Positions 52,901 to 64,000 of a stretch of 64,000 nt of DNA are shown in pieces. Origin of the DNA: Dactylis glomerata (Eukaryota > Streptophyta > Magnoliopsida > Poales > Poaceae); the NCBI GenBank assembly GCA_007115705.1, contig QXEO01000464.1, positions 3,149,716 through 3,213,715 on the forward strand, written 5' to 3'. Made by a program: the position numbers and the translations under genes. The stretch's first letter is position 1; each line of letters begins with the position of its first letter. The notes under the pieces are model-generated. The model saw only the letters and a list, made by a program, of their open reading frames with translations. It did not search any database and had not been told where the DNA came from.

Positions 52901-54725
52901 ATTGAATTATCACCAAAATAGTGATTTGGACAAATTTGAATGCACAAAGTGTGTGCATGTATCAACTTTGGATTTTATTGATCCTATGATGTTCTACAAG
53001 TTCTAAGGAATCCAAAGACTACAAATTTGTAATTTTTGGATTAATATAACAAGAGATATGAATTTAGCAAGCTAATAGAAGGTTTGAATCCAATTTGAAA
53101 ATAGTTTCAAATTGAACCCATAAAATATGAAGTTTTATTGTACTACTGGATTCTACACTTCCTAAGGATTCCAACGAGATATTATTTGTTATTTTTCGAG
53201 TTACAGATCAAAAGTTATGATTTTTCAAAGATTTGGATCAAATCAGGTTTCAAACTTCTATTTCGAGTTTCTATTTAAACAGAGGGCTGCCACGTGGCGC
53301 ATCGTGACTGGCCGGTACCGTTTCGGGAGGATCACGGTTTGGAGCCGTCAGATTTAAAAGGATCTGGATGCACCAGATTGTACCGTGCCGGTTCGATAAG
53401 TGACTTGATCTGGGGCGATGGATCGGGATCCGACGGTCTAGATCAAGCAGAGGAGGGGGGGTGCTCACCGGCTAGGTTTCCGGCGTGGTTCTCCGGCATG
53501 CTGTGTACTAGAAACACCCGCCGGCGACGTTCTGGTGGCCTCCGGTGAAGATGGAGCTGAAGACGACGCGCGGGAGAGGATGGCGAAGGCGATGGTGTCG
53601 ACGGCGTTCTTGCACTCATGCTGGAGCGAAGACAAGGGGTGGCTGGAAAGGGAGGTGGCCTCGGGTGACGACGGTCGTCGATGAGGAGCTCGATTAGCTG
53701 CGAGTTAAATCGAAAGAAAAATGTCAGAGGGGGCGCCGGAGAGAGGGGGAGGAGATAGAGGAGAGGAGGAGGCGCGGGGTTCACGGGCAAGGTCGGAATC
53801 GACGGATTATGCCGACGGTCTCCGCAGGTTTCGGCGAGCGATTCCGTCAGCCTTGCGGCGATGCAGGAGGGGAAAATGAGGGAGAAGGTAGAGGGGAGTG
53901 TGGGATTTATATAGGCGCAGGCTGGGGTCGAAATGGGCGGGCATTAACTCGGATTGAAGAGGAGAAAATGCGGGGAGGAAACGGTCTCTGCCATGATTGA
54001 TGGCCGGAGGTTGAAGATGACTGACAACGCGGGCCCGCGTGTCAGTGAGGGTGAGGGGAGGACGCGTACCCTTTCGGGCGAAGGCGGTGCTGGGCCGTGG
54101 CCGCTTCGGTGGCTGGGCCGAAATGGCTCCCCCGAGCCTTTTTCTATTTTTTTTGTTCTTTCTTCTTTTCTATTTCTGTTTTTCCTATTTAATTCAAAAC
54201 TTTTGCATATTGCATCCAAACAAGGTCAAACCACTTTCTAAATTTTTGTAAAATTCAACACTACATTTTAAAATAGTAATGGGGCATTTTCCATGAACAA
54301 AAGTCATTTTCAAAAAGATCCTTTTAAAATTGGCCAACACGCTTTATTTGCATGAAGCAATAAGTTGGATTAGTATTTGAAAATAATCCTTTTAAAATAA
54401 GAGGATAACACTTTATAAAATATTATTTTTGATTTGTTTTCAAATCACCTTTTGCAATGCAAACCTTTCAGACAAAAGAATCATTTTAGGAGATATCCTT
54501 TGCAAGTAGTTTGCATAGGTTTGAATAAACACAAAGTAGCATTTTGATACTTGATCTTTCTAAAATAAGTTCTTCAAGAAAATAATAGAAAGTTTAAAAT
54601 AATTTTCTAATAAAATTTTCAAATAGACTCAAAAAGTTTTAAATCCTTGTGAATTTCCAATCATCTCAAGCAAAACAAAAGCGAAAATTTTCCCCCAAAA
54701 TTTGACAAAATCTTGGGTCGTTACA
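49961..54725 (-). repeat. 5' LTR of element H (4765 bp)
   Basis: Colinear with 41944-46709 at an offset of 8017, one base shorter (deletion near 50731). Near-identical AT-rich majority; differences concentrate in the GC-rich block 53270-54090. Confidence 0.92.
53906..53913 (-). promoter_or_regulatory. TATA box of the element H 5' LTR
   Basis: The minus strand reads CGCCTATATAAATCCC about 812 bp into the LTR, inside the GC-rich block. Transcription from here would give an untranslated leader of nearly 4 kb before the primer site. Confidence 0.6.
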
Positions 54726-54730
54726 AGGGA

Positions 54731-57700
54731 CATGTGTGTCACTTGCCTTTGAAGATCATGACATTTCACTTCCCTCAACTAAGCATGTAGCTCCTCGCAA
54801 AAACTATAGCATGAGAAATAGCACACCATAAATAATCCATACAAACAAAATCAAACAAATCAAACAATTGAAAGGTACTTGTTTAACAATTTAGATTTTA
54901 TTGATATATTATGGTAGAGAGCTATGGCAAGGAAAAATACGAATTGAGGGTTATGGGTTTGAGAGCTTTGTTGGGAAAGGTCAATATAATTTGAGAGGGC
55001 ATTGGATTGGGTATGAATGGTTTTGATTTTTGAGGGCATGGCTCAAATGGTTCATTGATCAACATGGTGTATAACACATACTATGGTACGGGTTATAACA
55101 ACTCCATATTAATATGGTCTAGGTTTGGGATGCATTCATATTCTACTCAAGTAGCACAATTGCAATTTGAATATATATGAATTAGACAAGGTATAATGAG
55201 TTAAATCTTTATGCTTTATCAAAGCGTATTGAATCTTGGAATATCTCATGTGGGTAAATCACACAAGAGACAAAATAGTGCAATAGCAATACTATTGAAT
55301 AAGTGTAACAACAATTATTCTTAAATAGTATATATTACTCTTAGGCAATGGGTTAGGATTCATGAAACAAAGTTACTCAATTAACTTATTTGTTAATTAA
55401 ATAGTTCTACACATGAAATTAGGATCAGGTGGACAGATGATTGAGTATGGATAGATAATGTTTAAGATTATGGTTTTTGCTTTCTATTTGGAACAAGGAG
55501 TATCGGATAGATGCCATAATGTTGATTAGATCAACTCCTAGAATAAAATTCTATGATTGAGCTGCATCACACTTTGCTCAAACAATACTATTGAAATTTG
55601 AATGGGTGTGAGCTATACAAGATGGGTGTAGGTAGATATGATCTTGATCAAGATGTTATTCAGGTAACATTGATGACTGGGTATGGTTATGAGAATTGCT
55701 ATGGTAGAAGGAATGAAGTAGAAATAGAATTTATCCAGATAGGAACTACTCAAATTCTCATATTAGAATTTGAATAATTGTGATATGGTTCAAGAAATTT
55801 TGTGAGTGATGCTACTGGATAGCTTGCAGTAAAACGAAGTCACTGCAATTGGTTTCCCACCAAAATTAGTTATAGGATTTGAATTGTCACCTAAATGGTG
55901 ATTTGGACAAATTTGAATGCACAAAGTGTGTGCACATATCAAATTTGACATTTCTTGATCCTATGATGTTCTACAAGTTGAGAGGATTCTAGAGACTACA
56001 AATTTGAAATTTTTGGATTAACAGAACTAAAGATATGAATTTTACCAGCTAACAGGAGGTTTGATTCTATTCTGAAAATAGTTTCAAATTGAACTCATAA
56101 AATATGAAATTTTATTGTACTACTGGATTCTACATGTTCTAAGGATTCCAACGGTATATCATTTGTTATTTCTGGGCTTACAGATCAAAAGATATGATTT
56201 TTGCAAGATGGAGTTGAAATCTGGTTTGAAATTCTAATTCGAATCTGTTTTAAATCGCTGGCTGGCATGTGGCGAATTCTCACTCATCCGTACCAGTTCG
56301 GGAGGATAATGATTCTGGGCTGAAGGATTTAAAGGAAATCAGACGAATCATATTGATCAATACCCCTTCGTTTAAGTGATTGAATCTGGGCGGTTAGATC
56401 GTGATCCGACGAGTGAGATTGAGAAGGGAGAGAGGCTCACCGGGCTAGGTTAGGTTTCCGGTGAGTTCTCTGGCATGGGTGGCCAGACGTTGATCTCTGG
56501 CAGTGCTCTGGCGACTTCTAGGTGATGGCGGAGCTATGATGAGATGCAGGGAGACGAGGCGAAGATGATGGCGTGGCAAGGTCCTCGGGAGTTTCCTGCA
56601 GCAACGGTGGCACATGACTGGAGGTTCATGGCATGTTCGTGAAGGTGTGGGCATGGGCAATATCATTGGATACAGAGGAAATGAAGGACTGCGTGCTTAC
56701 CAGGGGCTAGAGGGAGACGAGGCAAGTTCTCTGGCAAAGTCCATGGGGTCTAGGTGGTCAAAGACGATAGGGATTCCTCACTGAAGTTTTGTTGGCGGAC
56801 GGATAGATTTGGTCAGGGATGAATGCATTGACCTGGGGCAAACGGAAACGAACAGGGATGTCAGGGAGGTCCGCTAGACCATGGGGAGTCGAGGGGTACT
56901 AATTGCGGGCATCCAGGTCACCTGCCGTCATCGGAATTGACAGTGAAGGCTGTCGAGGTCTGCAGCAATGGCCGGCTGCGCACGGCTTCTGTGGGGGGTC
57001 TCTAGGCTCGACCTAATGGAGAGAAATACTGCAGGGGAAGAGGAGGTCAGGGTGCGCTTGTTGGCCGGGGCAATTACTCGCGAATTCATCGACATTGAAG
57101 ACGAATTCATGGCGGGGGTTTCTGGCCGTTTCGGGCATGCTTGATTTGGGGAGAAGAACGTGCTGACATGGGGGTCCCGCTAGGCAGTGAGGGAGAGAGG
57201 GAGATGGGTGGGGTGTGCTGGTCGAGCTGGATTCGGGAGCGGAGGACTTGGGCCCCGGGCACGAGCAAGGCCCAGGTGGGCTGCTGCCTTCTTCTTCTAT
57301 TTTTTTTTGATCTGTTTCCTTTTTCTATTTTCTTTAAAACTTCATGTCTTCTTCAAATTTGATTCAAAATGATTCAAACCAACTTTGTAAAGTTTCTAAA
57401 GTTCAAGACAACAATCCAGATCAGTAACAAACATGTTTTTAGAACAAAACAATATTTTTAATAAAAGGTTTTAATTGAACCTAAAGGCTTTGTTTGCATA
57501 AAATAATAGAAATAGAGTTGAACTCGATTCTTTCTAAATTAGTAAAATATTATATTATAAGATAATGATTGAGAACATACTCAATCATGGTTTGAAAGCA
57601 ATCTAATGAATAAAGCAGCTTTTCTAAAACAACTTTTGCAAGCAAGCTTGCATAAAGTTGATTAAGAGCAAGAAATAATATTTTGATTTTTGGTTTTCCT

Positions 57701-57866
57701 CAAAGAGGTTCCTTAAGAAAAGTAATAGAAGTTTAAAATAGTTTTCTAATAGAGTTTTCAATTAGACTCAAAAGTTTTTATATCCCTGTGAAATTCCAAT
57801 CATCTCAAGCAAAACAAAACCAAAAAAAATTTCCCCCAAAATTTGATAAAATCTTGGGATGTTACA
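54731..57866 (-). repeat. 3' LTR of element G, second part
   Basis: Resumes directly after the AGGGA duplication and ends ...TTGGGATGTTACA. It contains a GC-rich block (56400-57290) matching in position that of H, more decayed. No gene is seen; short ORFs in the GC-rich block are not conserved with H. Confidence 0.85.
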
Positions 57867-58038
57867 GACTACCACCCTTAAAAGAAATCTCGTCCTCGAG
57901 ATTGGAGAAAGGTTACAAGGTTTAATGGTCCTAACGGAATTAGGGTGCTACCACCCTTAAAAGAAAATTTCTCTTGGCAGTATCTTGATGTTTCCTTAGG
58001 CACTTGTATTTTGTTCCCAGCTTGCATTCACCGTCGTG
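57867..58038 (-). other. Duplicated polypurine-type motif of element G
   Basis: The minus strand shows AAGGGTGGTAG adjoining the LTR (57867) and again at about 57950-57962, the same arrangement as in H. Confidence 0.65.
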
Positions 58039-58761
58039 TCATTTTTCTTGAATTGCTCTTCTCAGAAGTTTCTGGTGTCCACAACTATGTTTGAATGTGG
58101 GCATACCAAAGGTTCCATCCAATTCTAGTGATAGGCAGATATCATCCATCGCGTTGTCTTCAACAAGGTAGTCCACATTGTCTAGGAATGTGTATCTAGC
58201 CTTTTCTTGGTCGGTCCTCACCAAGGCCAAGATAGCATACATGCTATCACCATACTTCTCATTGCTTTTTAGCTGATTTTCATTACAGAATCCCAAAAGA
58301 TGGTCTAGTGCCAAGTGCTGCATGCTTGCCCCACAAACATGATGAGACCACACATCCCAATGTATTAGGATGGCATTTCTCTACAGTCTTCTCATGCATT
58401 TTATAGGGGTAAACAAGGTGGACTCTGTAAGAGGCACTTGTACCTTTTGGGGACGGAAGGTCGCCTTATAACCAGCATTGTTGAACCCATTCAAGTTACC
58501 AAAGCAAGTCGTGCTACTTGGCACAGGTACCAGATGGTCCTTAAGAATTCCTTTAGCAACCGTCTTCATAGTTGTTGAAAGGCGCTGATCAACTTGATCG
58601 CATCTCGAAGATGAAATCCTTCTCTGGGAATAGGGATCTAATGTAGCTCTCATGGGTAGGAAATTAGTTCTATGGATTTGGAGGGCTACCTCATAACAAT
58701 GTAGGTTAGGATGGGGTAGACTTCGGTGGCGTAGGGCTCTGGAATCAGGAGGCAATCTCAT
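58039..58761 (-). pseudogene. Unrecognised LARD ORF near the polypurine tract (element G copy)
   Basis: Opens at 58761 (MRLPPDSRALRH). The TAG at 58381-58383 falls where H has CAG (Q), and the same frame continues (MWSHHVCGASMQHLALDHLLG, then ARYTFLDNVDYLVEDNAMDD) to 58039, about 240 codons in all. It is soluble-looking, with no domain known to me. It is closely related to 47486-47860. Against H it lacks about 340 bp near 58185. Function unknown. Confidence 0.5.
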
Positions 58762-59516
58762 AGTGGGTGGTGGCAGTCTTGTTGTGGCTTTCCAGAGAGG
58801 AATGAACCCTCTTTATAGGTTCAGGGAGGTAGTCGAACAGGTCGCACAGGGAGCCGAAACGAAGAGTTGGGGAGGTGAATTGAGGCCAAAGTTGAACTGC
58901 CTTCGCATTCAAGGTCCACTGAGAAAAATGCTTTTGATAACGTGTAGTCGTTTCTCACTGTATTCTTACATTTTGGCCACACTGGCATACTATAAGGGTT
59001 GTAACGTATTTATTTCCCTATGGTCATGGTTTTGAAGATGTTGTCTCTCATGTGGGTATGTCTCTCTAGGTGTGTAAAACCAACATTATGAGAGCGAATA
59101 ATAAGGGTAGTAGGAATGGTGATCAATCCATCCTACAACCAAATCATTACTTCATACATGGTTTTGCAAACCTCGTATTCTAACTCTTGGTCATCCTCAC
59201 TAGATTTTTATACCAAAATTTTGTCAAAATTTGGGACCAAGTTCCCAAATTCTACTTCAAATTTTGAAAACAAAATCTATTGTTTTCTAGCTAGGTTTTG
59301 GGCAACTCGGCCGTAAAGGCGATAACTCTTGCGTTGAAAAACTTTCAGCTTGCTGAATTTGGGAGAGAATTACATCCATATAATGAATTACTCGTTGGGC
59401 TTGCAAGTACATTCTTCATTTATTATAGGTAATGACCGAATATAGGTTTCTCCTAGGTTGATCATACTTTGTTGTGTCTTCACCTTGTGTCTGTGGCATT
59501 CTTTAGTCGTCCCAAT
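58762..59516 (-). other. Element G internal spacer
   Basis: No gene recognised. Parts are colinear with element H (about 47870-48560). It lies between the zinc-knuckle ORFs and the polypurine-side ORF. Confidence 0.55.
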
Positions 59517-60424
59517 TCACTGAAGTCTTGGAGTCTCATTCTCTGAACATTTATCCGAGTAGTGTCCCTTTTGTTTGCACTTGTAACAAGTGATCAAACA
59601 GATATCTCTCTTCACGTTATCTTGCATGTTTACTTTATTGAACCCTCCTGGCCATTTGCTCGCATAATGTCCTAGCTCCTTGCAATTGAAGCACTTCACC
59701 TTGCTGTTGTCCTTCTTCCTTTTAGGTCTTTCTAGGGCTAGGAGATCTCTTACTTCATTTTCTTCATATTCCACTATAGTTGTGGGAAAACTTTCTCGTT
59801 TCTTCAAGCAATCTCTAAAAAAGTGTCCTTCCTCTCCACATGAGTAGCAACACTTAGTGGTAGGGTTGTGTGTTGTTCCCATGTCTTTATCTTCCATCTT
59901 TCTTTTGAGTCTTCCATCTTCAGGGGTCTTTCCTGGCAGTTGGCTCATTCTATCCTTGGCTTGTTGATTTATTCATTGCACCATGTAATAGAATTTACAT
60001 TCAGCAGGAACATGATTGGTTCCATCACATAGGAAACAAGTAACTTGGGTCATGGGACATTTGTCAACTGGGTGACTCAGGACACAGTAGGGACACTCTT
60101 CATGACAATCCTTAGAGGCGTGTCCTACTTCTCCACATCTCTTACAGGCTTGATATATCATCTCAGTATCAACTTTTGTTGGCTTCTCCCCATTCTCATC
60201 TTGTGGCAGGCAATTAGAGGTACTGGACACCATCTGGGACACCATTTGAACTATTCGTGAATGATTGTCCAGTACTTGCTGCACTCCTATAGGTAATTCC
60301 TTACTATCTCGGTTAGCCATATTCTGAGTCATCATTCACGTAATTTCTTATGTGCTTCAATCAATTGTTGTATTGCCATCTCCAATTGAGGGTTGTTGCA
60401 GTTGTTTGGGTGTTGAGGTTGCAT
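59517..60424 (-). pseudogene. Gag nucleocapsid-like ORF of element G with six zinc-knuckle motifs
   Basis: Three frames in series. 60424-60332 starts MQPQHPNN and ends QQLIEAHKKLRE; a one-base frame change leads into 60335-59973; a TGA at 59973-59975 (probably from CGA) leads in frame to 59948-59517. Knuckles: CKRCGEVGHASKDC; CPYCVLSHPVDKC (one residue short before His); CFLCDGTNHVPAEC; CYSCGEEGHFFRDC; CFNCKELGHYASKW (last Cys replaced by Trp); CYKCKQKGHYSDKC. CCHC knuckles bind RNA in retroelement nucleocapsids. Six in one protein is many for a plant gypsy gag. No protease or RT follows. Confidence 0.75.
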
Positions 60425-60724
60425 CTGTTTGGGTTTTAGGATAGGCTTAGAGGTTAGCATAGATGAGGATTAGACTGAAGAGATCTAAAGAAGATTCCTA
60501 CCCAAACACAGTAGGATAAGAGAAAACATCTTACTACAAAATTTTAAGTCAGACATTGCAACCAATATTTTAAATCATGGATGAACACATCAAACATAGA
60601 TCCTCAAGCACAGACAAGTCAACTACAAGTTTTAGGAAAGCGAGGTCTAATAAGGCCATACCAATAGGTGGCATGACTAACTATTACAAGATCATCAATT
60701 TATTACATAATGTGGTGGTCTTAC

Positions 60725-61605
60725 TACTTGAACTGCGCAAGATAGGCTCTAGTGTTCCCTGTCTTGCGTTGCTTCACCACAGGACTAGGTGGCACTGCAT
60801 GAGCCTTCTCCACAGAATCTCCCTCTACCGCAGGCTGGCAAGTCTCTAGCTTCTTAGGCTCTGCTCCAACCTACTCCGAGGTCGACTCCTTATTCTCCAC
60901 AGTAAGTGCTGCCCCTTTCTTGGGTGGCCAAGGTTTATACTTCATCAGGTCCTGGTGAAGATAAATGCACTGTCCTTGAAAGCCTACAATCTGGGCCTCC
61001 TGATCTTTGACCTTGCCTATCAGCTTATCATTGGCGGCTTCAAGTGATTTGTTCTTCTCCTTCAGCTTCTCAATCGTGTTCTCTAGTTGCTCTATCTTTT
61101 CATCCTTCTACAGGAGTTGATGCTTGGCATCATCCGTAGCATCCATCTCACTGCGTAGCATGTCCTCCAGGTTGAACGCATAGGATCCCATGTCCTCTAA
61201 CTGCACCTCGGTCCATGGTAAATTCTCACGACATCCGGGAGTCCTCAAGGCCCATCCCTCGTGGTTGCGTCTCCCAAACTGGTAGATGGAATTGTCCAAC
61301 TCTAATATCTCCTGGACGTACATACCACATATGCGAGCTAGTGCCTCCTCCATGGCCATCATGACACCAGTCTCCCAACCTGGGTACATCCTCGAATACA
61401 CCACTGTCTCCGTGGGAGTACCAATGGTGCGACCCTCAATCCTGGTCTCAATCTCCCAGTGGACAATCTTGGGAACCACACAGGGTATCACTCTACCATG
61501 AAAAGTGGGAGGCGATAGGTTCAGCATCTGAGAAAGGCGAGAAAGCTGGTCACTAAACAGGTCATCGTCCTCGTCAAAGGGAACCTTTAGCTTGGTGAAC
61601 GTCAT
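60725..61605 (-). pseudogene. First ORF of element G: gag-slot protein with coiled coil
   Basis: Starts at 61605 (MTFTKLKVPFDEDDD), about 195 bp inside the primer site. It contains KIVHWEIETRIEGRTIG and GVMMAMEEALARICGMY, then after a TAG at 61108-61110 continues in frame with a coiled coil (KIEQLENTIEKLKEKNKSLE). A second TAG lies at 60871-60873, and the frame ends near 60724. Both TAGs are plausible CAG changes. The location suggests the N-terminal half of a gag whose nucleocapsid part is the 59517-60424 ORF. Similar in plan, not closely in sequence, to 49232-49753 of H. Confidence 0.55.
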
Positions 61606-61798
61606 CTAAAATTTTGAAAGAAGATCAATGTAAGTAAATGAGAGTGATAAGTCTTATGAGGAAAATAAAACAAATAGTACTTGTAAAGCAATAAAATTTT
61701 CAAAACACATCCTAAACGTAATGATATCCATTTGATATCATTTTGGGGTTTCCTAGTCTAGTCCAAACCTAGGGTCTCGATCCTACAGGCAACACTAT

Positions 61799-61810
61799 GC
61801 TCTGATACCA
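61799..61810 (-). other. Primer binding site of element G (tRNA-iMet)
   Basis: TGGTATCAGAGC on the minus strand, three bases from the LTR end at 61814, identical to that of H. Confidence 0.9.
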
Positions 61811-61813
61811 TTC

Positions 61814-64000
61814 TGTGACACCCTGCCTTTTTCTAAAGATAGAACTCCTGTGTTAAGTGCTATTCCCTAGATCAATGATAGCACCACAGAACAAAATGAA
61901 ATATTCATTGCAAAGTATCGAGATTACAACGCAGATCCAGATATGAATATTCAATTCTTACAGACACACAGCGGGAAAACATGGTGGCTAGGAGCTTCCA
62001 TCTTCATCAAGTGCCACAGGCAGACGTGCTGGAATGTAAGCTCGAGATCCTACTCCTGGTTCCTTACTCGAAATAAAACCTGCACGTTTGAATATGCAGC
62101 CCCAAAGGGGTCAGTACAATGATGTACTGGCAAATAACACATATTTGGTGGATGTTGTGAGGAGTCTATCTACATGTATATTTGGCTAGTGGATCTTATA
62201 GGCTGATTTGCATCAAGCCAATTTTATCCTATAAAAGTTTCCAAGTAACCTTCCTTCAAGGTCTTATATTTTCAAGGGTCAAAATAACCCCCAACTACCA
62301 CATACTAGCTAGGTATGTAGCACCGAGCGAAATTCAACCAAGTCAGAACCTCAGGCACCACCACCCCTCAGAGTGTGTAGTCCTTAGTTCCTACCTAGGG
62401 GTTTCTAGACAGATTTTAGTTATTCAGAAAAGGTGATGAGATTCTTCCATACATTCCATGTCTAGAGACTCAATTGTCCATAACCGGGGACACGGCTAAT
62501 CGATTAGTTTAAACACCTTGCAAGGGTTGTGCACTTTCACCTTATGATTCATTTTATGCCCATACATAAAATGAAACGAGACCTTTTAGAGGAGAGAGCA
62601 ACTAACTGGCAAGATCTGTTCCCAACCTATAATTCAACTACCACCATCTTCTTGCACACAAGTTGCACTCCCACATCTAATCAGTCAAGACAGAGCCCAT
62701 AATGTCATAAGGCTGCACTAGAAGCACACTAAGCATGGAAGACATAGCCATCTCTTTGTTCCTGGGTGGCAAACCACAAGTGAATGCCCAGGCAGCAACT
62801 ACACAATGTGTAGCCCCAGGTCGCCACTCAACATTGCCTCCATCATCAAACCAATCCACCCAGGTGTTTCATTTTAGTTGAAGTTCTTAATTTTATTCAC
62901 AAAACACTTTCAACAAGTGATCATAGCATGGCATCAATATTTTTAAAGTATTTAGCATCCTAACAGGTGGGGTTTGAGGATAGCTACACACTACTAGGAT
63001 CTAAGCATTTGATAAATCAGTTGAAGAAATCACCTATCATGCATACTACAAGAGGTGATTATACTAATGCATAAGTAAAATGGGTGAAGGGACATGTGTG
63101 TCACTTGCCTTTGAAGATCACGACATTTCACTTCCCTCAACTAAGCTCATAGCTCCTCGTAAAAACTATAGCACGAGAAATAGCACACCATAAATAATCC
63201 ATATAAACACAATCAAACAAATCAAACAATTGAAAGGTACTTGTTTAACAATTTAGATTTTATCGATATGTTATGGTAGAGAGATATGGCAAGGAAAAAT
63301 ACGAATTGAGGGTTATGGGTTTGAGAGCTTTGTTGGGAAAGGTCAATATAATTTGAGAGGGCATTGGATTGGGTATGAATGGTTGATTTTTTAGGGCATG
63401 GCTCAAATGGTTCATTGATCAACATGGTGTATAACACATACTATGGTACGGGTTATAACAACTCCATATTAATATGGTCTAGGTTTGGGATGCATTCATA
63501 TTCTACTCAAGTAGCACAATTGCCATTTGAATATATATGAATTAGACAAGGTATAATGAGTGAAATCTTTATGCTTTATCAAAGCATATTGAATCTTGGA
63601 ATATCTCATGTGGGTAAATCACACAAGAGACAAAATAGTGCAATAGCAATACTATTGAATAAGTGTAACAACAATTATTCTTAAATAGTATATATTACTC
63701 TTAGGCAATGGGTTAGGATTCATGAAGCAAAGTTACTCAATTAACTCATTTGTTAATTGAATAGTTCTACACATGAAATCAGGATCAGGTGGACAGATGA
63801 TTGAGTATGGATAGATAATGTTTGAGATTATGGTTTTTGGTTTCTATTTGGAACAAGGAGTGTCAGATAGGTGCCATAATGTTGATTAGATCAACTCCTA
63901 GAATAAAATTCTATGATTGAGCTGCATCACACTTTGCTCAAACAATATTATAGAAATTTGAATGGGTGTGAGCTATACAAGATGGGTGTAGGTAGATATG
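61814..64000 (-). repeat. 5' LTR of element G, first 2.2 kb
   Basis: Starts TGTGACACCCTGCC and is colinear with 40674-41943 and then 54731 onward. It shows directly that the insertion of H split a once continuous LTR: the sequence equivalent to the insertion point (GGGTGAAGGGACATGTG) is uninterrupted near 63085. It runs off the window; no gene. Confidence 0.9.

Larger units (their letters stand above)
41944..54725 (-). mobile_element. Element H: complete LARD (about 12.8 kb) with TSD AGGGA
   Basis: Two LTRs of 4766 and 4765 bp (41944-46709 and 49961-54725), ending TGTAACGACC...GGGCGTCACA in element sense, surround a 3.25-kb internal region. AGGGA is present at 41939-41943 and 54726-54730. 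Primer site at 49946-49957. I count about 45 differences between the LTRs (0.9%); at 1.3e-8 per site per year this is roughly 0.35 million years. It encodes no polymerase, so it must be moved in trans. Confidence 0.92.
40674..64000 (-). mobile_element. Element G: outer LARD-type element, interrupted by H, right end outside window
   Basis: 3' LTR in two parts (40674-41943 and 54731-57866, about 4.4 kb together), internal region 57867-61813 (about 3.9 kb) and the beginning of the 5' LTR (61814-64000). It has a tRNA-iMet-type primer site (TGGTATCAGAGC) and no RT, RNase H or integrase. The first 190 bp of the two LTRs differ at about 10 positions (5%), so it is considerably older than H. The architecture matches large retrotransposon derivatives such as Sukkula of barley; the identity is unverified. 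Left TSD candidate TTGCG. Confidence 0.85.

Overview
This window is grass nuclear DNA, almost certainly from a Triticeae genome (wheat, barley, rye or Aegilops type). It consists essentially of nested transposable elements. I found no host gene, rRNA, tRNA or CRISPR. The Triticeae assignment rests on an Athila-type LTR that begins TGATACGTCC with a tRNA-Asp primer site, a CTCCCTCCGT Stowaway MITE, Tat-lineage gypsy elements with antisense genes, and very large LTR elements with 4.4-4.8 kb LTRs and short internal regions (LARD architecture). Family names are given only as resemblance, because no database was available. All comparisons and counts were done by eye.

Layout. 1-8466: Athila-lineage element A (minus strand), 5' LTR at 6956-8466, gag-pol broken by one nonsense codon, and a small coiled-coil ORF with its own TATA box; its 3' LTR lies outside the window. 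8467-10486: right end of a CACTA transposon with a tandem array of about 350 bp units. A sits inside this transposon. 10487-11325: fragment of an old plus-strand Athila-type LTR cut by the CACTA. 11326-15772: element E, remains of two LTRs fused after loss of the interior, carrying a Stowaway MITE. 15773-15968: unidentified fragment F. 15969-40187: decayed Tat-lineage gypsy element B (minus), whose plus strand carries a B3-like antisense gene. 24376-39366: Tat-lineage element C (minus), inserted in the gag of B with TSD GACGT. Its two LTRs are identical except for one indel, its reading frames are long, and it has a multi-exon antisense gene. 40188-40673: Athila-type LTR end D, inserted in the right LTR of B. 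40674-64000: LARD G (minus), inserted in D and running off the window. 41944-54725: complete LARD H, inserted in the left LTR of G with TSD AGGGA.

How the parts relate. The right half is one nest, F > B > (C; D > G > H). LTR divergences fit the order: G about 5%, H about 1%, C no substitutions. In B and C the gag-pol transcript (minus) converges with an antisense gene (plus) that starts 0.3-1.0 kb inside the 3' LTR. C carries a spliced gene resembling the 'putative gypsy type transposon' family; B carries a B3-like DNA-binding domain in the same slot. B and C also share an in-frame UAG at exactly the same codon between gag-pro and pol, which makes stop-codon readthrough a real possibility. 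The LARDs are not fully non-coding: G keeps a broken gag-like series (coiled coil, then six zinc-knuckle motifs), and both LARDs keep a further unrecognised ORF near the polypurine tract.
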